From contig JACKIB010000008.1 in NCBI GenBank assembly GCA_020638695.1, positions 62,001-126,000 of the forward strand: a stretch of 64,000 bases of DNA, given 5' to 3'. Below are positions 47,459 through 56,377 of the stretch, piece after piece. The notes under the pieces were generated by a model, which saw only the letters and a program-made list of their open reading frames with translations, was not told where the DNA came from and did no database searches. The translations under genes were made by a program, and so were the position numbers. The DNA is from Planctomycetota bacterium. Lineage in GTDB: Bacteria > Planctomycetota > UBA1135 > UBA2386. Numbering within the stretch: position 1 is the stretch's first letter; each line of letters starts with the position of its first letter.

Positions 47459-49027
47459 TCAGTCCTTGCGGGCCGGGCGGTCCAGGTTGCCCGACTCCAG
47501 CCGGCTGGCCAAGCGCGCCAGCAGCTCGCGAAACGACTTGTCGGTGGTGGAGCGCTCCTTGATGCGCGAGACCGAGTACATCACCGTCGTGTGGTCGCGG
47601 CTGAACTGGTGGCCGATCTCCTCGAGCGACAGGTCGGTGAACTTCCGCGACAGGTACATCCCGATCTGGCGCGGCAAGCTGACTCGGCTGGTGCGACAAC
47701 GCCCGGTCAGATCGCGGGGAGTGATCGAGAACTCGTTGGTCACCAGGCTGATGATGTCCGGGACGGTGATCTGGCGGGTGCGAACCGCGCCGCTGATGCC
47801 CCGCAGGGCCTCCTCCGCGAGTGCGAGCGTGATCGGTCGCTGGGTGACCGCGGCAACCCCGATGACGCGAATCACCGCGCCCTCCACTTCCCGGATGTTG
47901 GTGGTGATCCGCTCGGCGATCAGTGCCGCGACCTCGTCGTCGAGATCGGCGCCGCGCAGCAAGCCCTTGCGCTTGACGATCGCGAAGCGGGTCTCCAGGC
48001 ACGGTGGCTGCACGTCGGTGACCAATCCCCACTTGAAGCGCGAGACCAGCCGCTCCTCGATGCCTGGGATTTCCGCGGGTGAGCGGTCGGACGAGAAGAC
48101 GATCTGCTTGCCGTTGTCGTAGAGGGCGTTGAAGTTGTGGAACAGCTCCTCCTGAGTCTTCTCCTTGCCCACCAGGAACTGCACGTCGTCGATCACCAGC
48201 ACGTCGGCAGATCGGTAGTGGTCGCGGAACTTCGCCAGGCCGCTGTTCTGGATCGCGGAGATGAACCGGTTGGTGAACTCCTCGCACCCGAGGTAGAGCA
48301 CCCGGGAAGCTGGGCTCCGCTTGCCGACCGCGTGGCAGATCGACTGCAGGAGGTGGGTCTTGCCCATCCCGACGTTGCCGTGCACGAACAGTGGGTTGTA
48401 GCCCTTGCCGGGATTCGCCCCGACCGCCTCGGCGGCGGCGTGGGCCAGCTGGTTGGATGGTCCGACGACGTAGTGGTCGAACGTGTAGTCGCGATTCAGC
48501 CGCACCGGAGCCGTGATGCGGTCGGATGGTGCACTGACCAGCCGTGCTTTCGGCAGATCTTCGACACCACAAGATGTGGCAGGGTCGACGAGTTGCTCCA
48601 CCGCTGAAGAGACGAGTTGCTGTGCAGAACCGTCTTGGTCGCGTCGCGCGTCGCCACTGCGCAGCGCGCCGTGGATTGGGATCGGCTCGGCGCCACCCGT
48701 CGCGGGGACTTCACCCAGGACGCTGCGCCCCAAGATGATGCGAACGCGGCGACGCGGCCAGCCCATCGCGTCGAGCACGGTGTCCAGGGCGCCCTGAATG
48801 CGGTCGTAGTAGTTGCGGTTCAACCAGTCGCGGACGAAACCGCTGGGTGCGGTGAACTCGAGTTCGTCCTGGGACAGTTCCCCTACGCCGAAGGCGCGGT
48901 ACCAGGTATCGAACTGCTCGGGACGCATCTGCGCGCGCAGCCGACCCAGGACCGAATCCAGCACGAAGGTCAGCTCATCGGATGGAGGTTCAGGAGCTTG
49001 CAGCGCGGCGTTCTTTGGGGGGTGCAT
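47459..49027 (-). CDS. dnaA: Chromosomal replication initiator DnaA
   Basis: A 522-residue AAA+ protein. RPEQFDTWYRAFGVGELSQD belongs to the N-terminal interaction domain. YTFDHYVVGPSNQLAHAAA opens domain III; VHGNVGMGKTHLLQSICHAV is Walker A, and DVLVIDDVQFLVGKEKTQEE Walker B. The C-terminal DNA-binding domain ends with EEIGHQFSRDHTTVMYSVSR, close to the DnaA signature. Residues 100-190 are an acidic, variable linker. The start is ATG 49027; a longer form would reach into the upstream gap. It heads the dnaA-dnaN-dciA-gyrB block. Confidence 0.96.
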   Translation of the reverse strand: MHPPKNAALQAPEPPSDELTFVLDSVLGRLRAQMRPEQFDTWYRAFGVGELSQDELEFTAPSGFVRDWLNRNYYDRIQGALDTVLDAMGWPRRRVRIILGRSVLGEVPATGGAEPIPIHGALRSGDARRDQDGSAQQLVSSAVEQLVDPATSCGVEDLPKARLVSAPSDRITAPVRLNRDYTFDHYVVGPSNQLAHAAAEAVGANPGKGYNPLFVHGNVGMGKTHLLQSICHAVGKRSPASRVLYLGCEEFTNRFISAIQNSGLAKFRDHYRSADVLVIDDVQFLVGKEKTQEELFHNFNALYDNGKQIVFSSDRSPAEIPGIEERLVSRFKWGLVTDVQPPCLETRFAIVKRKGLLRGADLDDEVAALIAERITTNIREVEGAVIRVIGVAAVTQRPITLALAEEALRGISGAVRTRQITVPDIISLVTNEFSITPRDLTGRCRTSRVSLPRQIGMYLSRKFTDLSLEEIGHQFSRDHTTVMYSVSRIKERSTTDKSFRELLARLASRLESGNLDRPARKD

Positions 49028-49390
49028 GAATCTCTCGACCTGGGCAAGAGCGGGCCGCTCCGGCCAGCACGCGGGGCACGACGCAACACGGCATTCGGCG
49101 ACAGGCAAGCGCCGAAGGGAGTGGCACGCAGCGTCGATCGACGGCCCTCAACCGGCGATCGAAAGCGTGGACTGAGCGAAAGCGACAGGAGGGGAAGCGA
49201 CGAGGTCGGGTCTCCGCGTTGCGCGAGGACTCGTCCCTCAACGGTCCCGTCTTAGCAACCCGAGCGCGGTGATTCCATGCGTTGCATCGAGGTTCTTTCT
49301 GCCGCGGTTTCGGAACACGTCGCTTGTGCGTCCTCACGTTTCGTTGCATGCACGAGTTCACGAAGTTCGGCGCGACTCGTGTCGTGCTCG
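49028..49390. other. 363-base gap upstream of dnaA
   Basis: No coding sequence is supported here. Bases 49265-49345 are less GC-rich than the surroundings and contain GTTGCAT twice (near 49280 and 49343). The reverse strand should hold the dnaA promoter, but no clear -35/-10 pair was seen. The gap could also serve as the terminator of the cysteine desulfurase gene. Confidence 0.4.
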
Positions 49391-50509
49391 TCAGCTGGTC
49401 CGCAACCGCGACAACGCAGCGCACAACAAGTGTCCACCGTCCGCGGCGTAGCGAGCATCGCTCGTCGGCGAGAAGCTGAAGCGCACGCAGCGTCGCGACG
49501 CGGCATCGTCGAAGCCGATCGCACGCAGGATCGCCGGAGGCGTGGGTGCGCCAGAAGAGCACGCAGACCCGTGTGAAGCGTCGATTCCGGCGAGGTCGAG
49601 TGCAGGCAGCAACTGTCGTCCATCGGTCACGTCGTCGAACCGGAGCATCACCGTGTTGGGCAGCGAATGCGCTGGCGTCACGCGATGCACGCCGGGCGAC
49701 GTCGCGAGATCCAGCGCGTCGAGGAACGCATCGCGTGCGCGGCGCATCGCCGTCGCGCGCGACGCGGTCTCGGCGACCGCGAGTTCGACCGCGAGCGCGG
49801 TCGCGAGACACAGCGCGACCGGCTCGGTTCCCGGCCGTCGATCCCGTTGCTGACCACCGCCGTGCAGCAGCGGTGATCTGCGCTCGCTGCGGTCGATGAG
49901 CACACCCGAACCGACCACCCCGCCCGCCTTGTGGGTCGAGAGTGTGATGGTGTCCGCAGTTGCGACGACCTCATCGAGCGCGCACCTTCCGAGTGTCTGG
50001 GATGCGTCGACGTGGAACGGTACGCCGAGCGCGCGTGCCAGTGCGCCAGCGGCGGCGATCGGCTGCAGCGTCCCGACCTCGCTCTGGCCGTGCACCAGGC
50101 AGACCAACCCCACAGGATCAGGTGGCGGGGTGACCACGGCGGAGCCGGTAGCGTCGACCGCCCACTCCACCGCTCCGCGGTGCGCCGCCGGCGCCAACAC
50201 CGAAGCGTGTTCGCTCGGCGCGAGGAGCACCGGGCGCGAGAGATCACCGTGGCCGAGCACGACCAGGTTGTTGGCCTCGGTGCCGCCGGACACGAACACC
50301 ACGCTGGCCGCCGGTACACCGAGGGCGGCCGCGACCCGCTCGCGCGCCTCCTCCAGCCGGCCCCGCGCCCGACGCCCGGTCGTGTGCAGGCTGCTCGCGT
50401 TCCCCCGACAACCAGCGGCGACCTCGGCGAGGTAGGCCAGGACGCGCGGGTCGGGCTGCCCACCGGCGTTGTAGTCGAACTCGAACCGCCGCGGCGCCTG
50501 GGCTTCCAT
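49391..50509 (-). CDS. Cysteine desulfurase (NifS/IscS-like)
   Basis: A 372-residue PLP enzyme that takes sulfur from cysteine. FVSGGTEANNLVVLGHGD is the conserved cofactor-binding strand, VPFHVDASQTLG the pyridine-ring aspartate, and TLSTHKAGGVVGSGVLI the Schiff-base lysine (STHK). IDASHGSACSSGAPTPPAIL carries the persulfide cysteine in a group II-like short loop. The start is ATG 50509; upstream reading frame residues look like intergenic sequence. It is not next to iscU, so its acceptor is unknown. It is downstream of bshA on the same strand. Confidence 0.88.
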   Translation of the reverse strand: MEAQAPRRFEFDYNAGGQPDPRVLAYLAEVAAGCRGNASSLHTTGRRARGRLEEARERVAAALGVPAASVVFVSGGTEANNLVVLGHGDLSRPVLLAPSEHASVLAPAAHRGAVEWAVDATGSAVVTPPPDPVGLVCLVHGQSEVGTLQPIAAAGALARALGVPFHVDASQTLGRCALDEVVATADTITLSTHKAGGVVGSGVLIDRSERRSPLLHGGGQQRDRRPGTEPVALCLATALAVELAVAETASRATAMRRARDAFLDALDLATSPGVHRVTPAHSLPNTVMLRFDDVTDGRQLLPALDLAGIDASHGSACSSGAPTPPAILRAIGFDDAASRRCVRFSFSPTSDARYAADGGHLLCAALSRLRTS

Positions 50510-50741
50510 CACCTGATCGCCCGGGTCCACCGCCGGGTGGCTCCCGCCGGTCCCGGCACTTGACCGGTTCGCGACGGGTCTTGCACGATTGCACCTCCTG
50601 GCCGGCGGCGCGGCACCCGGCCTCCGGTCACCGCCCGCGAGGCTCCATGCGGGCAACTGGCTGGCGCGATTTCGCCCGGACCACCCTCGGCCCGTCGATC
50701 CCGCGGCCCGCTCGGGACTCTGCAGGCTGGCGTCCTCACTC

Positions 50742-51893
50742 TCACCCTCCGGCGAGGATCCGCCGGTAGAGCTCGAAGTACCGCTCCGCGACTCGGTCCT
50801 GGGCAAAGCACTCGACTGCTCGCGCGCGGGCCGCCGCGCTCACCCGCCGGTGCAGCGCCTCGTCGGTGAGCAGATCGAGCGCGGCTTCGGCCATCGCGTC
50901 GAGGTCGCCGAACGGCGTCGCGCTACCGGCGACGCCCCCGAGCACCTCTTGCACGCCGCCGACCGCGGTGCTGACACAGGGCACACCACAGCTCATCGCC
51001 TCGAGCATCGACAGGCCGAAGCTCTCGGTTTCCGACGCCAGCAGGAACAGATCGGCGTCGGCCAGCACGCGTTCCGTCGCCTCGCTCGGGCCCAGGTGCT
51101 GGACCCGATCCTGGACACCGGTGTCGGCGGCGATCGCCATCACGTGCTCGCGGTCCGGGCCGTCACCGACCAGGATCAACCGGGCGGGGACATGCCGCTG
51201 GAAGATCGCGAACGCCCGCACCACGTCGGCGACCCGTTTCACCGGGCGGAAGTTGCTGACGTGCACGACGATCCGCTCGTCGGAGTCGCGCTCGTAGTAG
51301 CGGCCGGCGCGACCCGGTGCGTAGCGTGCGGTGTCGACGAAGTTCGGGATCACCTCGATTGGCGTGTCCACCCCGAAGATCTTCTTGGTCTCGCACGCCA
51401 GAAACTCGCTGACCGCCGTGACCGCGTCCGACTGGGCAATCGCGAACCGGGTCGGGCGGCCGTACGCCGGGTCCGCGCCGACCACTGTGATGTCCGTGCC
51501 GTGCAGCGTGGTCACGCACCGCAGTTGCCCGTTCGACATCGAACGGGCGAGGAACGCGCTCACCGCGTGCGGGATCGCGTAGTGGACGTGGAACACGTCG
51601 ATTCCGTGGTTCTCCTGCACCTCGAGCATTCGGGTCGCGAGCGCGAGGTCGTACGGCGGGTAGCGGAACAGCGGGTACGCCGACACCTGGACGTTGTGGT
51701 AACGGACCGCGTTGTCGCGCGCCGCGAGCCGCGCGGGCCGGTCGTAGCTCAGCAGATGGACTTCGTGGCCCTGTGCCGCGGCGTACATGGCCATCTCGGT
51801 GGCGACCACCCCGCTGCCGCCGATGGTCGGGTAGCAGACGATGCCCAGCTTGAGGCTGGAGGGTTCCGGGCGGGGAGCTGTGGGTGCGGCCAT
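50742..51893 (-). CDS. bshA: N-acetyl-alpha-D-glucosaminyl L-malate synthase (bacillithiol biosynthesis)
   Basis: A 383-residue GT4 glycosyltransferase. KLGIVCYPTIGGSGVVATEM, VHLLSYDRPARL, FRYPPYDLALATRML, DVFHVHYAIPHAVSAFLARS and VTTLHGTDITVVGADPAY match BshA closely. It joins GlcNAc from UDP-GlcNAc to malate, the first step of bacillithiol synthesis. ESFGLSMLEAMSCGVPCVST is the donor-binding region. It starts 11 bases after the HATPase-like gene. BshB1 and BshC are encoded a few kilobases away on the same strand. Confidence 0.92.
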   Translation of the reverse strand: MAAPTAPRPEPSSLKLGIVCYPTIGGSGVVATEMAMYAAAQGHEVHLLSYDRPARLAARDNAVRYHNVQVSAYPLFRYPPYDLALATRMLEVQENHGIDVFHVHYAIPHAVSAFLARSMSNGQLRCVTTLHGTDITVVGADPAYGRPTRFAIAQSDAVTAVSEFLACETKKIFGVDTPIEVIPNFVDTARYAPGRAGRYYERDSDERIVVHVSNFRPVKRVADVVRAFAIFQRHVPARLILVGDGPDREHVMAIAADTGVQDRVQHLGPSEATERVLADADLFLLASETESFGLSMLEAMSCGVPCVSTAVGGVQEVLGGVAGSATPFGDLDAMAEAALDLLTDEALHRRVSAAARARAVECFAQDRVAERYFELYRRILAGG

Positions 51894-51904
51894 CGCCGCG
51901 CAGT

Positions 51905-52555
51905 CTACGGCGCGGCCGAGCCGTGCGCGATGTCGTCCACCAACCGCATGGTGACGACCAGCCGCTCCGCTTCCTGCTCGATCCGCAGGTCGCCGCCGAT
52001 ACCGAACACCAGGTCGGCCAAGGTCATGCTGTGCAGCTTGATGTCGAGCGACGGGTCGGCGATTCGACCGGCGGAGCGACCCTCGACGCGGATGCAGGCG
52101 TCCCGCCGCGCCGCGCTCGTGGTCACCGTCAGTTCACTGCCGGCCCCGAGGTGTCGGAGGCACAGCTTGAGCGCCCGATGCACCACCGCCAACACCAGGT
52201 CCTCGGCCAGCGCCAAGTCCGGGACCAAGGGGTCGGTGCTGGTCCGCACCACCACCGGCCAGGTCGAGGTGAGGAGCAGCTCACGGCGGGCGACGTCGAC
52301 CAGGCGGTTGATCTGCGCCCTCCTGTGCGAGTGTCCGTCGATGTCCCGCATCAGCTTCTCGATGCACTCGGACAGCCGCGAAGTGTCGGCATCGAGTTCG
52401 GCCATCACCTCATCCGGATCGGTCACGCCGCCCCGAGCACACAGGGCCGCCATCCGGTCGTCGATGCGCTCCAGTTGGGCGAACAGGTCGAGGTCCCGGG
52501 GGTCGGTCGGGGACCGATGGCGCGCGTCATCGTGGGGCAGCACTGCCCACCGCAT
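51905..52555 (-). CDS. Degenerate HATPase-like protein (histidine kinase-like)
   Basis: A 216-residue protein from ATG 52555; a GTG at 52690 would add 45 basic residues of low quality. An N-terminal helical segment (DLFAQLERIDDRMAALCARG) and LSECIEKLMRDIDGHSHRRA look like a dimerising helix pair. The second half (LALAEDLVLAVVHRALKLCLRHLG, LADLVFGIGGDLRIEQEAERL) has the spacing of a GHKL ATPase but the N-box asparagine and G-boxes are not clear. It may have lost catalysis or may be a structural relative. It lies between parA and bshA, with short gaps on both sides. Confidence 0.5.
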   Translation of the reverse strand: MRWAVLPHDDARHRSPTDPRDLDLFAQLERIDDRMAALCARGGVTDPDEVMAELDADTSRLSECIEKLMRDIDGHSHRRAQINRLVDVARRELLLTSTWPVVVRTSTDPLVPDLALAEDLVLAVVHRALKLCLRHLGAGSELTVTTSAARRDACIRVEGRSAGRIADPSLDIKLHSMTLADLVFGIGGDLRIEQEAERLVVTMRLVDDIAHGSAAP

Positions 52556-52742
52556 CGGCAGAATCGCGGCGGCGCTTGAGCGACGGTGGCGGGCGCCGTT
52601 TCCGGTTCGGACCCGACGGGCCACTGGACCCCAAGCGAGGTGCGCCCGGACCGGGGCGGTGCATGAGCCACCGTGCTGATCCTCGGCCACGGAACCCAGG
52701 CCCCGGGCAACGTCCGGTCGACCGGAGGCCGTGACGGCGCGG

Positions 52743-53816
52743 TCAGCCCTCGGCTGCGTGGTGCCGTTCGCCGGCGTTTTCGTGCGACTCGACCGCGGTG
52801 GTCCGGTCCGCCGGAGCCGGCCCGGAGACCCTCGTGGTGGTCTCGGCGGGGGAGCTCTCGGTGATCCCGTCCGCTGCGGATTCGTCCAATGCGTCCTGGG
52901 CGGGGGGAGCTGCCGAGTCCGCGGGTTCGCTGTCCGCCGCCTCGGTCGTGGTCGCCTGGGTCGTGGTCGCCTGGGGGGGGGTGGTCTCGGCGGCCAGGGG
53001 TTCGGCCGCGGGCACCTCTTCTGCGGGTGCCGGTTCGAGCCCCTGCCGCTGGAGGAACTCGGCGGTCACCGCCCGGTAGTCGGCTGCCCCGTTCGAGTCG
53101 GGGGCGTGTTCGAAGATCGACACCCCGAAACTCGGGGCCTCGGCCAGCTTCACGTTCGATCGCACCGAGGTGCGCGCCAGCGCCTGGCCGAAGTGCTCGC
53201 GCAGCTCGGCCAGCACTTCGCTCGACAGGTTGGTCCGCGGATTCACCATGCAGGGGAGGATCATCAGCAGATCGAGGCTCGGGTTGAGGCGGCGCTTCAC
53301 CAGCTCCATCACCTCCATGAGCTTGGTCATCCCCTGCAGCGAGAAGTACTCGGCCTGCATCGGGATGATGACCTGATCGACCGCGACCAGGGCGTTGGCC
53401 GACAGCACTCCGAGCGCCGGTGGACAATCGACGATCACGAAGTCGAACGGCGTGCCGTGGTAGTCCTCGAACGCCTCACGCAGAATCGTCTCGCGGCCGA
53501 TGCGGTTGGCGAGCACCTGCTCGACCCCCGACAGGGACGTGTCCGCGGGCACCATGAACAGGTTGTCGATGGCGGTCGGCAGAATCACCGCCTCCAGGGG
53601 TCGGGTGTCGACCAGGAGGTGGGTCATCGTCGGCGTCTCGAGCTCGGGTTGGCGGTCGAGATGCAGGGTCATGTTGGCCTGCGGATCCATGTCCAGCAGC
53701 AGGACCCGCGCGCCGCGGTGTGCCAACCCGGCACCGAGGTTGACCGTGGTCGTGGTCTTCCCCACTCCGCCCTTCTGGTTGATGACCGCGATGCTCTTCA
53801 CGACGACGCCCGGCAT
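52743..53816 (-). CDS. parA: ParA/Soj-type chromosome partitioning ATPase
   Basis: A 357-residue protein from ATG 53816. KGGVGKTT at 15-22 is the deviant Walker A motif, DMDPQANMT the Walker A' region and FVIVDCPPALGVLSANAL the later acidic strand. Residues 258-357 form an unusual Ala/Glu/Thr/Pro-rich tail with TTTQATTTQATT-like repeats and a coding run of nine C's (G's on the forward strand, 52973-52981). No parB or parS site was seen nearby. ParA may act alone, with ParB elsewhere, or in positioning of a different cargo. Confidence 0.88.
   Translation of the reverse strand: MPGVVVKSIAVINQKGGVGKTTTTVNLGAGLAHRGARVLLLDMDPQANMTLHLDRQPELETPTMTHLLVDTRPLEAVILPTAIDNLFMVPADTSLSGVEQVLANRIGRETILREAFEDYHGTPFDFVIVDCPPALGVLSANALVAVDQVIIPMQAEYFSLQGMTKLMEVMELVKRRLNPSLDLLMILPCMVNPRTNLSSEVLAELREHFGQALARTSVRSNVKLAEAPSFGVSIFEHAPDSNGAADYRAVTAEFLQRQGLEPAPAEEVPAAEPLAAETTPPQATTTQATTTEAADSEPADSAAPPAQDALDESAADGITESSPAETTTRVSGPAPADRTTAVESHENAGERHHAAEG
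52973..52981. repeat. Nine-base G/C homopolymer inside parA
   Basis: Nine consecutive G's on the forward strand fall inside the low-complexity tail of parA. Slippage would change the frame of the last 75 or so residues. A sequencing error of the homopolymer length cannot be excluded, but the reading frame is open as given. Confidence 0.7.
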
Positions 53817-54122
53817 TGCACCGCAGAACGGCACGGGAATCCACGTCCAGCCCCGATCTCAGGGTCACCGGTTCGCGCATGCGTCGGCATCGTGTGGCGA
53901 CGATCTCGCCGACGAGTCGAGCGGGCGCGCGGCTCGCAACGGGCGACGGCGAGAAACTGGGCGATCGCGAAGGCGCCGATGGCCGGCGCGGCCGAGACCG
54001 GCGGGCGGCAGGAGGCGATGACGGGCGAACGCGGTCGCTGCACGGTGTCCGCGTATCGGGCCGGCGCGGCCCGGATCGGGCAGGCGGGTCGACGGACCGG
54101 ATTCTGGTGGGCCGGGGTGCGG
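53817..54122. other. 306-base gap upstream of parA with a 13-bp direct repeat
   Basis: GGCCGGCGCGGCC occurs at 53981-53993 and 54059-54071, 78 bases apart. Both lie in the region that should hold the parA promoter on the reverse strand. They may be an operator. The rest is GC-rich and no coding sequence was supported. Confidence 0.35.
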
Positions 54123-54827
54123 TCAGAGCAACGGCTCGAACCCGGACAGGCGCAACGGCCCGCGCACCATGAACGGCTCGGCGGCCCGGCAGCCGGTTTG
54201 GATGCCGAAGTAGCGGTCGCGGGCCTCGATCCTCTCCAGCGGGTTCACCTTGCGCGCGAAGTGTGCCGTGTCCGGCCCGCCCACCTGGGTTGCGTAGCAC
54301 TCGATCAGCGCCCGCTTGTCGGCGACGTACGCGCTGATGTCGACGCAGAAGCTCGGCTCGAGGTGGTCGTTGTTGAGGTACTGGACCAACCGCTCGGGGC
54401 GGAAAGGTGCGCCGAGGTCGGCGCGGTAGTTCACCAGGCCGCTGTGGAAGAAGGCCCGCTCGGCAACCAACCCGGTGGCGACGTGGTCGGGGTGGACGTC
54501 GTGCGGCACCATCGCCAACAGCACGCGTGGCCGCAGTGCGCGAATCACCCCCACCACCGCGGCGAGCGCTTGGTCGTCGTCGCGCAGCGCGGTGTCCGGG
54601 AGCTTCAGGTTGATCCGCGGCGGGTCACCGAGCAGCCGGGTGGCGGCGGCGCACTCGGTCCGCCGGGACTCGACCGTGCCGGCCGTCCCCTTCTCTCCCT
54701 CGGTCATGTCGGCGATGCCGAACCTGCGACCGGCGGCGCGCAGGGCCAACAGGGTGCCGCCACAGCCGATCTCAGCGTCGTCGGGGTGGGCGGCCAGGAC
54801 CAGCACGTCGAGTGGTTCGGTGTTCAC
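54123..54827 (-). CDS. bshB1: GlcNAc-malate deacetylase (bacillithiol biosynthesis)
   Basis: A 234-residue LmbE/PIG-L family zinc deacetylase. VLVLAAHPDDAEIGCGGTL has the metal-binding AHPDDxE motif, and VPHDVHPDHVATGL contains the later histidines. GIADMTEGEKGTAGTVESRR matches the BshB1 branch. It removes the acetyl group from GlcNAc-malate. The GTG start overlaps the bshC stop by four bases (GTGA), so bshC and bshB1 are coupled. The ending RYFGIQTGCRAAEPFMV is the typical family tail. Confidence 0.9.
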   Translation of the reverse strand: MNTEPLDVLVLAAHPDDAEIGCGGTLLALRAAGRRFGIADMTEGEKGTAGTVESRRTECAAATRLLGDPPRINLKLPDTALRDDDQALAAVVGVIRALRPRVLLAMVPHDVHPDHVATGLVAERAFFHSGLVNYRADLGAPFRPERLVQYLNNDHLEPSFCVDISAYVADKRALIECYATQVGGPDTAHFARKVNPLERIEARDRYFGIQTGCRAAEPFMVRGPLRLSGFEPLL

Positions 54828-56377
54828 AGCTCGAGGATTCCGTGGCTGGAGGTGAACGGGTCGGCTGCTGCCACCAGCACGTCGCCGAGCTGCGGGCCGT
54901 GCGCGGCCATGAAGGGCACGACCGTCAGCACGCGTTCCTGAGGACGGCCCCGCGGCCGCAGCGTGTTGGCCAGGCGGCGGATCTGCCGCAGGCCGGTGCC
55001 CTCGCGGTTCTGCCGCGAGTTGCGCAACTTGGCGAGCAGACGCCCGAGTTCCTCCTGCGCCTTGTCGCGGGTCCGCTCGAGCGCGCGCAGCAGCTGCGGA
55101 TCGCGCTGCTCCAAGTCGGTCGCCAGCTGATCGAGGTCACTCCCGAGGCGTTGGATCAACCCCTCCAACGTCTCTTCGGTCGCGTTCGAATCGTCGCCGA
55201 CTGCGTCCTGGAACAGCTTCTCCGGACCGACGTCGAGGTCGGTCAGCTCCCAGCCGAAACGCTTCAAAAGCTTGGCGATCGACGGCTCGACCAGGGTCAG
55301 CGACGCGCGGGGCACCAGCACCGGTGCAGGGACCCCCAGCTGGCGATAGAGCGGCCCCGCGACCGAGAGGTAGGCGAGCTCGCCAGGTCCCACCACCGAC
55401 GCGATCGTCGGCAGGCAGGCATCCTGCCACAACGGTCGGAGCAGGACACCCGGACTCAGATCGGTGGCGTGGTGCACCGGATCCCCCTCCACCATCGCGG
55501 TACGCCGCCCGCCCTGGGTCTGGAACATCAACGTGGCGCCCGGATCCATGGTGATCTCGAGGCCGAGCTCCAGCAGTACCTCGATGGTGGGACGGATGGT
55601 GGACTGGATCTGCTCCGCCATCGACCACCAGCGTGGCAGCACGTCGAACGCCTCACGCGGCAGGTCGCGCGGCTCGATCACCAGCAACCCGAAGCGTCCG
55701 AACAGGCGGAACAGCAGGCGTGCCAGGCCGTCGCCGAAGTGCTCGTCGGGGTGTCGCGCCGCGAACGTCTCGAGGGTCTGATCGCGGAACTCGTTGTGCG
55801 GCAGGAGGTCGGTCACCGCCGCGAGTCCTTGCTCCAGCTTGTGCCCGATGCCGATGTCGCGTAGTGCCTCGCCGCTGCGTTCGAGGCTGAGGCGGATCCG
55901 CTGCACTTCGTGGTGGTTGTTGACGAAGTACGCGCGGTTGGCTTCCTCCAGGTCGTGATCGTCGGTGTGGTTCCAGAACAACGGGATCGCCAGTGGACGG
56001 CCGGCGTGAGCGTTGATCTCCTGCGCCAGCCGCACAGCGGTCGCCACCTTGTGCACGGTGTACAGCGGCCCACCGAACAGCCCTGGCTGTTGGCCGGTGA
56101 CGATCAGCTGCGCCTCGCCCGAGGCGACTCGATCGACACTGGCCAGCACTTCCTCGCCCGCTTCGTGTCGCTCGGCGTAGCGACGCAGGGCCGGTGCGAG
56201 CTGGGCCGGCGACACCAACCTGCGGGCATCCTTGGGGGCCCGGCGCAGTAGGTCGTCGACGTTGCGCGGCCGGCGGCCGAGGAACGGCTCGAGGTCCGGG
56301 TCTTCCTCGAGGTAGCGCAGGTGGGCAGGCGACGAGCCGAGCGTGCGGATCGGGATGTGACGCAGGCTGTGGGTCAT
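54824..56377 (-). CDS. bshC: Bacillithiol biosynthesis cysteine-adding enzyme BshC
   Basis: A 517-residue protein of the BshC family, which joins cysteine to GlcN-malate to make bacillithiol. VTGQQPGLFGGPLYTVHKVA is the conserved nucleotide-binding region, and PLFWNHTDDHDLEE the following motif. IMDPGATLMFQTQGGRRT-like and LPTIASVVGPGELAYL segments mark the middle. The C-terminal part has a long coiled coil (LDQLATDLEQRDPQLLRAL). The ATG start overlaps the pyrF stop by four bases (ATGA). The usual length is about 540, so this is near complete. Confidence 0.9.
   Translation of the reverse strand: MTHSLRHIPIRTLGSSPAHLRYLEEDPDLEPFLGRRPRNVDDLLRRAPKDARRLVSPAQLAPALRRYAERHEAGEEVLASVDRVASGEAQLIVTGQQPGLFGGPLYTVHKVATAVRLAQEINAHAGRPLAIPLFWNHTDDHDLEEANRAYFVNNHHEVQRIRLSLERSGEALRDIGIGHKLEQGLAAVTDLLPHNEFRDQTLETFAARHPDEHFGDGLARLLFRLFGRFGLLVIEPRDLPREAFDVLPRWWSMAEQIQSTIRPTIEVLLELGLEITMDPGATLMFQTQGGRRTAMVEGDPVHHATDLSPGVLLRPLWQDACLPTIASVVGPGELAYLSVAGPLYRQLGVPAPVLVPRASLTLVEPSIAKLLKRFGWELTDLDVGPEKLFQDAVGDDSNATEETLEGLIQRLGSDLDQLATDLEQRDPQLLRALERTRDKAQEELGRLLAKLRNSRQNREGTGLRQIRRLANTLRPRGRPQERVLTVVPFMAAHGPQLGDVLVAAADPFTSSHGILEL

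Noticed and set aside
53817..54122. parS site near parA
   Set aside because: No sequence close to TGTTTCACGTGAAACA was found in the parA gap or neighbouring genes.
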